Source of the DNA: Pseudarthrobacter phenanthrenivorans
GTDB lineage: Bacteria > Actinomycetota > Actinomycetes > Actinomycetales > Micrococcaceae
Reading direction: 5' to 3'
DNA: 49,253 bases
Assembly (NCBI RefSeq): GCF_000813845.1
Contig: NZ_JWTB01000049.1
Coordinates: 1-49,253, forward strand
In this document: in pieces, positions 24,230 through 31,164 of the stretch
How positions within the stretch are numbered: the first letter of the stretch is position 1
How the letters are laid out: every line of letters starts with the position of its first letter
Notes under the pieces: model-generated
Seen by the model: the letters and a program-made list of their open reading frames with translations, nothing else
The model's database searches: none
Told to the model about the DNA's origin: nothing
Made by a program: the position numbers and the translations under genes

Positions 24230-24508
24230 ATGGAATGTGTGGTGCTGTACACCGTGCGTGCGGGCGTCGATCGCTCCCGGATCATGGAGACCTTCCCCCG
24301 CCACAAGGCCTATTACGAGGCCTTTCACGCCGACGGCGGCGGACTCGTGGCGCTGGGCGCCTTCCAGGACCCCGACCCGGCTGCCAGCTCCATGGGTATT
24401 TTCACGTCCCGGCAGGAAGCCGAACGCTTCGTCGCCGGCGACCCCTTCGTCACCGAGGGGCTTGCCGAACCGCGGCTCCTGGAGTGGAACGCCGTGCACC
24501 TGGCGTAG
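24230..24508 (+). CDS. YciI family protein
   Basis: A 92-aa ferredoxin-like YCII domain: ECVVLYTVRAGVDRSRIMET, then HKAYYEAFHADGGGLVALGA (with the conserved His and a central Gly-rich strand), then FTSRQEAERFVAGDPFVTEG. The catalytic role of the family is unsettled. No ribosome site is visible and TAAGTT lies 7 nt before the ATG, so the mRNA may be leaderless. The downstream gene is convergent. Confidence 0.88.
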   Translation: MECVVLYTVRAGVDRSRIMETFPRHKAYYEAFHADGGGLVALGAFQDPDPAASSMGIFTSRQEAERFVAGDPFVTEGLAEPRLLEWNAVHLA

Positions 24509-24523
24509 GAAAGTATTCGGCCG

Positions 24524-25099
24524 CTACCCCTGCGGCGGGGTCGTCCCTGAGCGGCGGTGCCATCGTGCGAAGGTCGGCCCCGCGGGCGCCGGAATCCTGG
24601 CGGGGTCGGCGCCCGGCCGGCGCCGGCGCAGTTCCAGGGCCAGGGCCTCCTGTCCGCGGGCCATTGCCCAGCGGTGGTTCGCCGCGAAGGCGGGCTTGAG
24701 CAGCCAGCTCAGCCGCCGCAGCAGCGGTTTGGCCGCACTGACCCGCCAGTCATAGGTGACCTCTGTTTCGGGCCCGTCCTGCTCAAAGGTCCAGCGGCCG
24801 GTGCCGTTGAGGTCGCCGCGGGCGGCGACCGCGAAACCGTGCTCCGTGACCGGCTCGGTGACGGTGAGCTGCCACGTGAGCGTGTAGGGCAGCCAGCCTT
24901 TGGTGTGGAGGAAAAAGGCCTTCCCGGTGCCGTCGGGGCTGCCCGCATCCACCGGCTCAACAGACAGGTACACGGACGGCCACCAGCGGGTCAGTGTGCC
25001 GGCGTCACCCAGGATGTCCACAACCTCGCGCGGCGTCCCGGCCACACGCCAGACGGTCAGGAATTCGTAGTCGGTGGTGCTTTTCGAATCGCCGCCCAT
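24524..25099 (-). CDS. SRPBCC family (polyketide-cyclase/START-like) protein
   Basis: A 191-aa protein with a helix-grip fold, opening TDYEFLTVWRVAGTPREVVD and TRWWPSVYLSV, then the beta sheet (LPYTLTWQLTVTEPVTEHGF and TGRWTFEQDGPETEVTYDW), then a long amphipathic C-terminal helix (LLKPAFAANHRWAMARGQEA) and a basic tail. The fold binds hydrophobic ligands; no reaction can be assigned. It ends in a convergent gap of only 15 nt with the YciI gene. Confidence 0.85.
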   Translation of the reverse strand: MGGDSKSTTDYEFLTVWRVAGTPREVVDILGDAGTLTRWWPSVYLSVEPVDAGSPDGTGKAFFLHTKGWLPYTLTWQLTVTEPVTEHGFAVAARGDLNGTGRWTFEQDGPETEVTYDWRVSAAKPLLRRLSWLLKPAFAANHRWAMARGQEALALELRRRRPGADPARIPAPAGPTFARWHRRSGTTPPQG

Positions 25100-25204
25100 G
25101 GCTGCCTCCGCGGCAGGGTTGAATAAGTGGACTCACAGTACCCACGCCCGTGTCCGCGGTCAACGGCCGGATCTTGCTGGCGCCAACCGGCCCGGCGGGC
25201 ACCA

Positions 25205-26131
25205 CTAAATGGTCACGTTCAGCGCCGCCGTGTAGCCCTCCGCGGCCGAGCCGGTCATCGTGGCAAGCTGGTAGATCCCGCCGTCGTCGCCGAACACGTT
25301 GTCCGACGTGAGCGTTGTGCGGGTCACGTTGGTGATGCTGCGCTCGTACCCGGGGGTGGCGTAGACGTCGTCGCAGGCAGCCTGCGGCAGCGCAATCTGG
25401 GAGACGGCGAGGACCTGCCCTGCCGCCGTTGCGTTGTTCATCGACTCGAACACCTCGAAGTGGATGTGCGGCCACCGTCCGGAGTATGCGGCCGGGAAGA
25501 TGGACGTGAAGGTGACCTGCCCGTTCGCGTCCGCCTCCTGCACGCCCCGGAGGTAGTTTTCGTTTTTCAGGGTCGAGTCGTACATCGAGTATTTCCCGTC
25601 CCGGTCGCAGTGCCACGCATAAACGGCGGCGCCGGCCAGCGGCGTGCAGCCATTGGCATTGTCCAGGAGGGTCAGGGTGAACGTCAGCGGAACGCCCTCG
25701 GCTTTTCCCGAGGCCGTGCCGAAGCTTGAGGTGATATCCCGCCGCACCACCCCGGACGCTTCCAGGACATTCGGCCCGTTCGAGCCATCGCCCGGGTAGG
25801 GACCAGCGGTTTCCTCCGGGATTTCCACGCCGCATTCAGCGATGGCCCGCGTCAGCGTGGGAGTGGCAGAGGCAGCGGAAGAGGCCGTGGCTGTGGCCGT
25901 GGCGGCAGCTGACGGCGCAGCGGCGGTGGCCGTGGAGGCTGCCGAAGAGGTGGAGCCGGTGCTTCCGGCGGGCGTGCAGGCCGCGAGCGCGGCCACCGCA
26001 CCGCCTGCGCCGAGGAACAGTCCCAGGGACCGGCGGCTGACCATGGTGTTCAAGTCGAACTCCAGCCCCCGGTCATGGTCGGGATGCGGCTGGTCGATGT
26101 CGGGCTGGCGGGGTGTGCGTGAAGTAGTCAT
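25205..26131 (-). CDS. Exported intradiol ring-cleavage dioxygenase-like lipoprotein
   Basis: A 308-aa protein with a Tat-type export signal (SRRSLGLFLGAGG, residues 32-44) followed by LAAC (Cys52), so probably a Tat-exported lipoprotein. A low-complexity Ala/Ser/Thr linker (about 53-95) leads to an intradiol dioxygenase domain: EETAGPYPGDGSNGP, VYAWHCDRDGKYSMYD, and YSGRWPHIHF with Fe(III) ligands Tyr216, His222 and His224. Catechol-cleaving enzymes are normally cytosolic; exported relatives are known mainly from sequence. The ATG at 26131 lacks a clear ribosome site, so the start is less sure than the domain. Confidence 0.85.
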   Translation of the reverse strand: MTTSRTPRQPDIDQPHPDHDRGLEFDLNTMVSRRSLGLFLGAGGAVAALAACTPAGSTGSTSSAASTATAAAPSAAATATATASSAASATPTLTRAIAECGVEIPEETAGPYPGDGSNGPNVLEASGVVRRDITSSFGTASGKAEGVPLTFTLTLLDNANGCTPLAGAAVYAWHCDRDGKYSMYDSTLKNENYLRGVQEADANGQVTFTSIFPAAYSGRWPHIHFEVFESMNNATAAGQVLAVSQIALPQAACDDVYATPGYERSITNVTRTTLTSDNVFGDDGGIYQLATMTGSAAEGYTAALNVTI

Positions 26132-26237
26132 GGTCCAAGGACATCGCATGGGGCTATGCCGCGGACCGGTGGTTGCTGTGCCCTGGCTGTGCGTCCGGCC
26201 GGAGCTTCCCCATGGGAAACCAGCCCCCGCGGAAAGC

Positions 26238-26280
26238 ACGACGGCGGCACCCGCCCGCCGTCGTCGTCGTACGTTCCAGC
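26238..26280. repeat. Dispersed palindromic element, copy C
   Basis: ACGACGGCGG (26238-26247) and CCGCCGTCGT (26255-26264) form a perfect 10-bp stem, then TCGTCGTACGTTCCAGC. It has the same core and the same TTCCAGC tail as copies A and D. It lies between the dioxygenase start and the GntR terminator. Confidence 0.65.
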
Positions 26281-26310
26281 AAGGCGGCCCGGCGCGCCGG
26301 GCGGTAAAGA

Positions 26311-26352
26311 GCAAGGTGGGGCAGGCTCATGGGAGCCCGCCCCACCCCTTGC
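26311..26352 (-). terminator. Terminator-like hairpin of the GntR gene
   Basis: Outer arms GCAAGGTGGGGC (26311-26322) and GCCCCACCCCTTGC (26339-26352) plus an inner GGCTC/GAGCC stem form one long hairpin about 110 nt beyond the GntR stop in its direction of transcription. Confidence 0.6.
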
Positions 26353-26459
26353 GCCGGCCGACGTCCTGCACCCGACTTTCGGGCTACCTGTTGCGATGGA
26401 GTACGCAGGAGCATCTGCCGGCGGGTTTTTAGGGGACGCTGCCAGGCCGCTGGTGCGGC

Positions 26460-27095
26460 CTAAAGCGTCCGGGGATCCTCGGCATACATCTTCAACCTGA
26501 TGGCCAAGGCCTCCGTCATGTGCCGCGCTGCCACATTGCCGGCTCGTTCGGCGTCGCCCTCCTCTATGGCTGCCAGCAGCTCTGTGTATGCCGCCAGCAC
26601 CGCCTTCCACCTGCCGGGGTAGGTCAGTGTGGTGAAGGAATACCGGCGTACCTGCTGGTCCAGCCGCTCCAGCAGGCTGATGAGCGAGGGGCTGTGGGTG
26701 GCATGCCACAGCTGTGTGTGGAAGGTCCGGTTCGTGTCGGCGAGTATCCGCCCGTCTTCGACATCCAGGTCGCGCATCTTCTGCAGGAGGGCGTTGAGCG
26801 AGCGCTTATCCAGCGATGTTGCCTTAATGGCGGCCTTGGCGGCGGCCGCCTGTTCGAGGATGATCCGCGACTCGTAGATGTCGATGATCTCCTCAGCGGA
26901 ATGCGTGCGGACCACAACTGCCTTGCCGCGCCGTTCGAGCAGGCCGTCCTGTTCCAGCCGCTGGAGGGCCTCCCTCACAGGCGTCCGTGAAGCACCGTAC
27001 CGCTCGGTGAGCTTAGCCTCCGTAAGCGGCTCGTCAGGAGCAAAGACGCTCGCCAGAACGTCTTCCCGGAGACGTTGGTGGATGGGGGTGGCCAC
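26460..27095 (-). CDS. GntR family transcriptional regulator with FCD domain
   Basis: A 211-aa FadR-subfamily regulator. Winged helix at the N-terminus (RYGASRTPVREALQRLEQDG), then an FCD effector domain with metal-type His residues in NRTFHTQLWHATH and AARHMTEAL. The start is GTG at 27095 with GAGGAAG upstream. The imperfect palindrome at 27121-27146, including a TACAAT -10-like element on this strand, suggests autorepression. The ligand is probably a small organic acid; the target genes may include the upstream PrpF/DctA module or the dioxygenase, but this cannot be told from sequence. Confidence 0.9.
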   Translation of the reverse strand: MATPIHQRLREDVLASVFAPDEPLTEAKLTERYGASRTPVREALQRLEQDGLLERRGKAVVVRTHSAEEIIDIYESRIILEQAAAAKAAIKATSLDKRSLNALLQKMRDLDVEDGRILADTNRTFHTQLWHATHSPSLISLLERLDQQVRRYSFTTLTYPGRWKAVLAAYTELLAAIEEGDAERAGNVAARHMTEALAIRLKMYAEDPRTL

Positions 27096-27120
27096 TGCTT
27101 CCTCGTTCCTGTCCGTGTTC

Positions 27121-27146
27121 GCATACCATTGTATACAGTTGTACGC
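27121..27146. promoter_or_regulatory. Candidate GntR operator overlapping its promoter
   Basis: A 26-bp imperfect palindrome centred on TGTATACA (27130-27137); 20 of 26 positions match its own reverse complement. On the reverse strand it contains TACAAT, a good -10 box, 26 nt upstream of the GntR start. Autoregulation is the likely role. Confidence 0.6.
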
Positions 27147-27193
27147 AGAAAGATAGCGGGGACACCGTACCAGCGGGACATGGCGTGTATCCT

Positions 27194-27218
27194 CCCTGGA
27201 ACGCCCACCGTTCCCGGG
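27194..27218 (-). terminator. Short hairpin at the end of the LysR gene
   Basis: CCCTGGAACG (27194-27203) and CGTTCCCGGG (27209-27218) pair with one mismatch around CCCAC, directly at the LysR stop. A weak terminator candidate. Confidence 0.4.
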
Positions 27219-28124
27219 TCAGGAAGCCTGCCTTTTGGCAACGGACTGAAACACCTTCGTGGCCTGTTGCGCTGCCGGACTGAGACGCCGGTTGGCCAAA
27301 TGGGCAAGGAGGATGCGGCGCTTCGGGGACCCGGAGAGGGGAACCGCCACGACGTCGGGCCGCAGGGCGGTCAGTGCGAGCTTCGGCGCCAGGGCGATGC
27401 CGATACCCGCTGCCACCATGCCCTGTGTCTCCTGGTAGTCGTTGGCCGCGAAGGCGATCCGCGGCTCAAACCCCGCATCGCTGCATACCCGGCGCAGAAC
27501 ATCGGCCACGGGGTGCTCGTCGCGGACCACCCACTCCTGGTCCCGCAGGGAGCCGATACGGACCGTGCCCTGCTTCGCAATCGGGTGCTCCCGCGGCACC
27601 AGCAGCACCGTCGGATCGTTGGCCAGCCGGACCAGGGCCAGGTCGGGGTCCTCGATTTGCTGCCAGGGATAGTCCCAGAGAAGCGTCAGCTCGGTTTCCC
27701 GCCGCCGCAGCCGCTCCAGCAGGCCGTCCCGGCGGGCACTGACCACCGTCACAGCCACCTCCGGGTGGCGCGCCCGGAACGCGAGGACCGCATCCGGCAT
27801 CAACGATGCTCCCACGGTAGGGAAGGTCCCCAGGCGCAGCTGGCCCCGGCGAAGGCCGGCAAACTCGCCCATCTCCGCCCGCGCAGCTTCGACAGTCCGG
27901 TCGATGTCCTCCGCATACTGCAGGAGGGCGTGACCCGCGTCGGTGAGGACCACACCCCTGGGATGGCGCTCGATGAGGACTACGCCCATCTCCTGCTCAA
28001 GCTTGGCGATCTGCTGTGAGACCGCTGATGTGGTGAAGGAGAGCGATGCGGCTGCGGAGGTCAGTGACCCCGTACGGCCCACCTCGCGGAGCACATGCAG
28101 CCGGTGGAGGTCGAAGATTGCCAT
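27219..28124 (-). CDS. LysR family transcriptional regulator
   Basis: A 301-aa LysR regulator. The winged helix-turn-helix is at residues about 5-65 (LHRLHVLREVGRTGSLTSAA, ASLSFTTSAVSQQIAKLEQE). The co-inducer domain begins near GQLRLGTFPTVGASLMP. It is divergent from the PrpF-DctA operon with a 129-bp gap, the usual LysR arrangement, so it probably activates these genes when their substrate is present. Confidence 0.93.
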   Translation of the reverse strand: MAIFDLHRLHVLREVGRTGSLTSAAASLSFTTSAVSQQIAKLEQEMGVVLIERHPRGVVLTDAGHALLQYAEDIDRTVEAARAEMGEFAGLRRGQLRLGTFPTVGASLMPDAVLAFRARHPEVAVTVVSARRDGLLERLRRRETELTLLWDYPWQQIEDPDLALVRLANDPTVLLVPREHPIAKQGTVRIGSLRDQEWVVRDEHPVADVLRRVCSDAGFEPRIAFAANDYQETQGMVAAGIGIALAPKLALTALRPDVVAVPLSGSPKRRILLAHLANRRLSPAAQQATKVFQSVAKRQAS

Positions 28125-28194
28125 GGTCCGAGTTTAGCAAAAGTAGATAGTCGTCCATTTATTTTCGATTGTGCTGAACGCAAGGATCCCTGAT

Positions 28195-28208
28195 CGTAGA
28201 AATACGAA
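28195..28208. promoter_or_regulatory. Candidate LysR site in the lysR-prpF gap
   Basis: TCGTA-GAAA-TACGA is a small perfect inverted repeat; TTGTG (28170-28174) and CGCAA (28180-28184) form a second, imperfect one 11 bp away. Two neighbouring dyads are typical of LysR recognition and activation sites, but neither is proven. Confidence 0.4.
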
Positions 28209-28253
28209 GGCGCTGTGAAGTAGAGCACCTGCACGTTACAAGGGAGAAATACA

Positions 28254-29396
28254 GTGGGACTCAAAGGACATTGGTACCGGGGCGGCACCAGCAAGTGCTG
28301 GCTCTTCGATGCCAGGGACGTGGCCCTCCACGCCCCCACCCGCGAGGACATCCCCGCACTGCTGTCAGCCGCTTTCGGCGCAGCGGACGCGCGGCAGCTG
28401 GACGGCGTCGGGGGCGGAACGTCCACCACGTCCAAGGCTGCAGTCATCTGGGCAACCCCTGGAGCCGGGGCAGACCTCGACTACCTTTTCGCCCAGGTGG
28501 GGATCGGCGACCCCACCGTGGAGCTGGGTTCCAACTGCGGCAACTGCGCCACCGCCATTGCCCTGTTCGCAGTCCAGACGGGCATTGTTCCCGCCCGGGA
28601 CGGCATGACCAAGGTCCGCATGCGCCACGCCACGTCCGGCGCGGTACTCAGTGGAGCGGTCCCCACTCCCGGCGGCCAGATTCCCAGGTCGGGCCTGGCC
28701 CGGGTTCCCGGCAGCAGCGCCGCCGGTGTTCCGGTCAGCCTGTCCTTCCACGGCCCCTGGGGCCAGAACACCGGCGCACTCCTGCCCACCGGCAACACGG
28801 TTGACCAGCTCCAGGTCAACGGCAGGACGCTCACCGCAACAATGGTGGACGCCGGCGCCCCGGCCGTGCTCCTCCCAGCCGGCCAGGCCGGCGTCGACCT
28901 TTCCTCGATGACTGGCAACCTCGCCGCCCAGCTGCCCACCCTCATCGCAGCACGGGCATCAGCAGGCCTCATCATGGGGCTGCGGAAGCCCGAGGATCCG
29001 CCGCAGAATGCCGTCCCGAAAGTCGGGGTTGTGGCGCCTGCCGGCGACTACACCGCCGCGGACGGAACAACCATCACCGCCGGCAGCCACGACGTGCGGG
29101 TGCGGATGTTGTCCATGCTCGCACCCCACCCTGCCATCGGCCTGACCTCAGCCGTGGCAGTTGCCCTGGCATCCTCGCTGCAGTCATCCGTCGTAGCCAC
29201 CGCAGCAGGCCAGTCACCCTCCACCGGCACCGGCACTCCCCGCCTGCTGCGGGTCGGGACACCCGCCGGCGTCGTCACCGCCGAAATCATCACCGATGAC
29301 ACCGGCGCCGTCAGCGAAGTGGCCCTCCACCGGGCAGCACGCCACATCGCCACCGCAGACATCGACGTGGCCACGGCCGCGGAGCTGTCCGCTTAA
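28254..29396 (+). CDS. prpF: PrpF family isomerase (aconitate/methylaconitate or oxalomesaconate type)
   Basis: A 380-aa protein of the diaminopimelate-epimerase-like fold that shifts double bonds or isomerises tricarboxylic and unsaturated acids. RGGTSKC (9-15) matches the family RGGTSKG except for the last residue, and SNCGNC carries the conserved Cys. Later signatures are QNTGALLPTG, MVDAGAPAVLLPA and MLAPHPAIGLT. The start is GTG with AAGGGAG upstream. No prpB, prpC or acnD is nearby; the partner here is a DctA transporter, so a stand-alone isomerase that feeds an imported acid into the TCA cycle fits best. The exact substrate is open. Confidence 0.88.
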   Translation: MGLKGHWYRGGTSKCWLFDARDVALHAPTREDIPALLSAAFGAADARQLDGVGGGTSTTSKAAVIWATPGAGADLDYLFAQVGIGDPTVELGSNCGNCATAIALFAVQTGIVPARDGMTKVRMRHATSGAVLSGAVPTPGGQIPRSGLARVPGSSAAGVPVSLSFHGPWGQNTGALLPTGNTVDQLQVNGRTLTATMVDAGAPAVLLPAGQAGVDLSSMTGNLAAQLPTLIAARASAGLIMGLRKPEDPPQNAVPKVGVVAPAGDYTAADGTTITAGSHDVRVRMLSMLAPHPAIGLTSAVAVALASSLQSSVVATAAGQSPSTGTGTPRLLRVGTPAGVVTAEIITDDTGAVSEVALHRAARHIATADIDVATAAELSA

Positions 29397-29449
29397 ATCC
29401 TCATTTTTGCCCGGTCACCAAGGGCACGCACCAAGCAGGAAGTTGTTCA

Positions 29450-30760
29450 ATGAAGATCAAATCCATCCTCGGACACCTCTATGTCCAGGTCCTCATCGGA
29501 GTCGCCCTCGGCGTCGTCGTGGGCGCGCTGTGGCCGGACCTCGGCTCATCCCTCAAGCCCATCGGCGACGGCTTCGTGAAACTCGTGAAGTTCATGATCG
29601 CCCCCATCGTGTTCTGCACCATCGTGGGAGGCATCACCTCCCTGCGGGACACCAGGAAGGTGGGTCCCACCCTGATCCGCTCGCTGGGCCTCTTCTATGC
29701 CCTGACGGCACTCGCCCTGGCCCTGGGCCTGGCCGCGGTGATGCTGTTCCAGCCCGGTGCGGGCATGCACATCGATCCCACCCACGTGGACTCCTCGGTG
29801 GCCCAGAAGTACACCACGCAGCTGCCCAGCAGCAACCCCGTGGACTTCATCCTGAGCATCATCCCCACCACGTTCGTTGGCGCCTTCGCGGACGGTGAAG
29901 TCCTTCCCGTCCTGGTCATTGCCCTGCTCTGCGGCTTCGCGTTCAGCAAGCTGGGCGCACCGGGCCAGCTGGCGCTGAATGTTGTCAACAGCTTCAACAA
30001 GCTGCTCTTCATCATGTTCGGCTACATCATGAAAGTGGCTCCGCTGGGCGCCTTCGGGGCCATGGCCTTCACCGTGGGCAAGTACGGCGCCCACTCCATC
30101 GGAAACCTCGGCATGCTGATCCTTGCCTTCTACGCAGCCTGCATCGTCTTCGTGGTGGTTGGCCTGGGCATCCTGGCAAAAGTGACCGGCTTCAGCCTGT
30201 GGCAGATCCTGCGCTACTTCAAGGACGAATTCCTGATCGTCCTGGCCACATCCTCCAGCGAACCCGTCCTGCCGCGCCTGCTGTCCAAGCTCGAGCGGAT
30301 CGGCTGCGACCGCAGCGTTGTGGGACTCGTGGTCCCCACCGGCTACTCCTTCAACCTGACCGGCACCGCCATCTACCTCACCCTGGCCTCCATGTTCATT
30401 GCCCAGGCCTGCGACATCCACCTCAGCTGGGGCCAGATCCTGCTGATGCTCGGCATGATGCTGCTGACCTCCAAGGGCGCCGCCGGTGTCACCGGAAGTG
30501 GTTTCGTGGCCCTCGTGGCGACCCTGACCGTCATGCCCACCCTGCCGGTGGCCGGCGTTGCCCTGATCGTTGGCATCGACCGCTTCATGAGCGAGGCCCG
30601 CGCCCTCACCAGCACGGTCTGCAACATCGTCTCCTGCGTGGCCATCGCCAAGTGGCAGGGTGAGCTGGACATGGGCAAGCTCCGCTCCGAGCTCCAGGCG
30701 GGCTTCGTACCCACCGAGGCGGAAAAGGTGCAGCTGGCCGAACCCGCCCTGGCACACTAG
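29450..30760 (+). CDS. dctA: C4-dicarboxylate:cation symporter DctA
   Basis: A 436-aa symporter of the glutamate/dicarboxylate family, normal length, about eight membrane segments plus two hairpins. Landmarks are KLVKFMIAPIVFCTIVGGI, ATSSSEPVLPRL (the Ser-rich hairpin), FNLTGTAIYLTLASMFIAQA and LLTSKGAAGVTGSGF. AGGAAG precedes the ATG. It follows prpF by 53 nt in an operon. The FNLTGT stretch has Thr where DctA usually has Asp (as I remember it), so specificity may differ from succinate/malate; a tri- or unsaturated acid is possible given PrpF. Confidence 0.92.
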   Translation: MKIKSILGHLYVQVLIGVALGVVVGALWPDLGSSLKPIGDGFVKLVKFMIAPIVFCTIVGGITSLRDTRKVGPTLIRSLGLFYALTALALALGLAAVMLFQPGAGMHIDPTHVDSSVAQKYTTQLPSSNPVDFILSIIPTTFVGAFADGEVLPVLVIALLCGFAFSKLGAPGQLALNVVNSFNKLLFIMFGYIMKVAPLGAFGAMAFTVGKYGAHSIGNLGMLILAFYAACIVFVVVGLGILAKVTGFSLWQILRYFKDEFLIVLATSSSEPVLPRLLSKLERIGCDRSVVGLVVPTGYSFNLTGTAIYLTLASMFIAQACDIHLSWGQILLMLGMMLLTSKGAAGVTGSGFVALVATLTVMPTLPVAGVALIVGIDRFMSEARALTSTVCNIVSCVAIAKWQGELDMGKLRSELQAGFVPTEAEKVQLAEPALAH

Positions 30761-30781
30761 CCGGCAGGCCACCACCACCGC

Positions 30782-30817
30782 GTTTGCCCGGGATCCCAGC
30801 AGGGGTCCCGGGCAAAC
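30782..30817 (+). terminator. Strong hairpin after dctA and before the tiny Cys-rich gene
   Basis: Arms 30782-30797 and 30802-30817 pair over 16 bp with a single U-G wobble and an AGCA loop. It starts 21 nt after the dctA stop and ends 46 nt before the 28-aa gene, so that gene depends on read-through or on its own promoter. Confidence 0.7.
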
Positions 30818-30863
30818 CCCTGCAAGGGCCACTACGTCACAACCCCCACGGAAAGGACCCGCA

Positions 30864-30950
30864 ATGAGCGAGCGCAAAACGGAGCAGGAAACAGCAGAAG
30901 ACTGCGACGCCGGCACCTGCTTCTACTGCCAAAGCCCGGAAACCGACTAG
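30864..30950 (+). CDS. Tiny Cys-rich protein with C-terminal PETD signature (28 aa)
   Basis: A 28-codon gene, ATG at 30864 with GAAAGGA 6-7 nt upstream. The N-terminal half is charged (SERKTEQETAED); the C-terminal half is CDAGTCFYCQSPETD followed by TAG. Three cysteines fall as C, four residues, C-x2-C. The 40-aa gene at 5007 ends with the same Cys-Asp, C-x-aromatic-C and PETD-stop elements. The GAA-ACC-GAC codons are identical, but the Pro and stop codons differ, so the match is at protein level and not a recent DNA copy. It is the last gene on this strand, behind prpF-dctA and a strong hairpin, and ahead of terminator 31001-31025. Function unknown. Confidence 0.7.
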   Translation: MSERKTEQETAEDCDAGTCFYCQSPETD

Positions 30951-31000
30951 CGGCCCGGCCGGCATCAGCGCGGCAGCAGGCCCTAAAGCCACTGCTCCCA

Positions 31001-31025
31001 CACCGTCAGCTGCAGGCTGACGGTG
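31001..31025. terminator. Hairpin after the tiny Cys-rich gene
   Basis: CACCGTCAGC and GCTGACGGTG form a perfect 10-bp stem with loop TGCAG, 50 nt after the stop of the tiny gene. It separates this forward unit from the convergent monooxygenase operon. Confidence 0.65.
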
Positions 31026-31060
31026 CCGGATGAGGCAACCACCACAGACGCAGCCGCGCC

Positions 31061-31112
31061 GGAAGGGTCGACGGCGGCACCCGCCCCGCCGCCGTCGTCG
31101 CGCCTTCCAGCT
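31061..31112. repeat. Dispersed palindromic element, copy D
   Basis: GGAAGG and CGACGGCGGC in the left arm pair with GCCGCCGTCG and CCTTCC (31103-31108) in the right arm around ACCCGCCCC, followed by AGCTG. It has the same core and the same TCG insertion in the right arm as copy A. It lies in the convergent gap and may terminate the reverse operon. Confidence 0.7.
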
Positions 31113-31164
31113 GAATCGGCCGTTCCAGCAAAACCTGCCCTCCCGGCAAAACCAGCCCAGCGCA

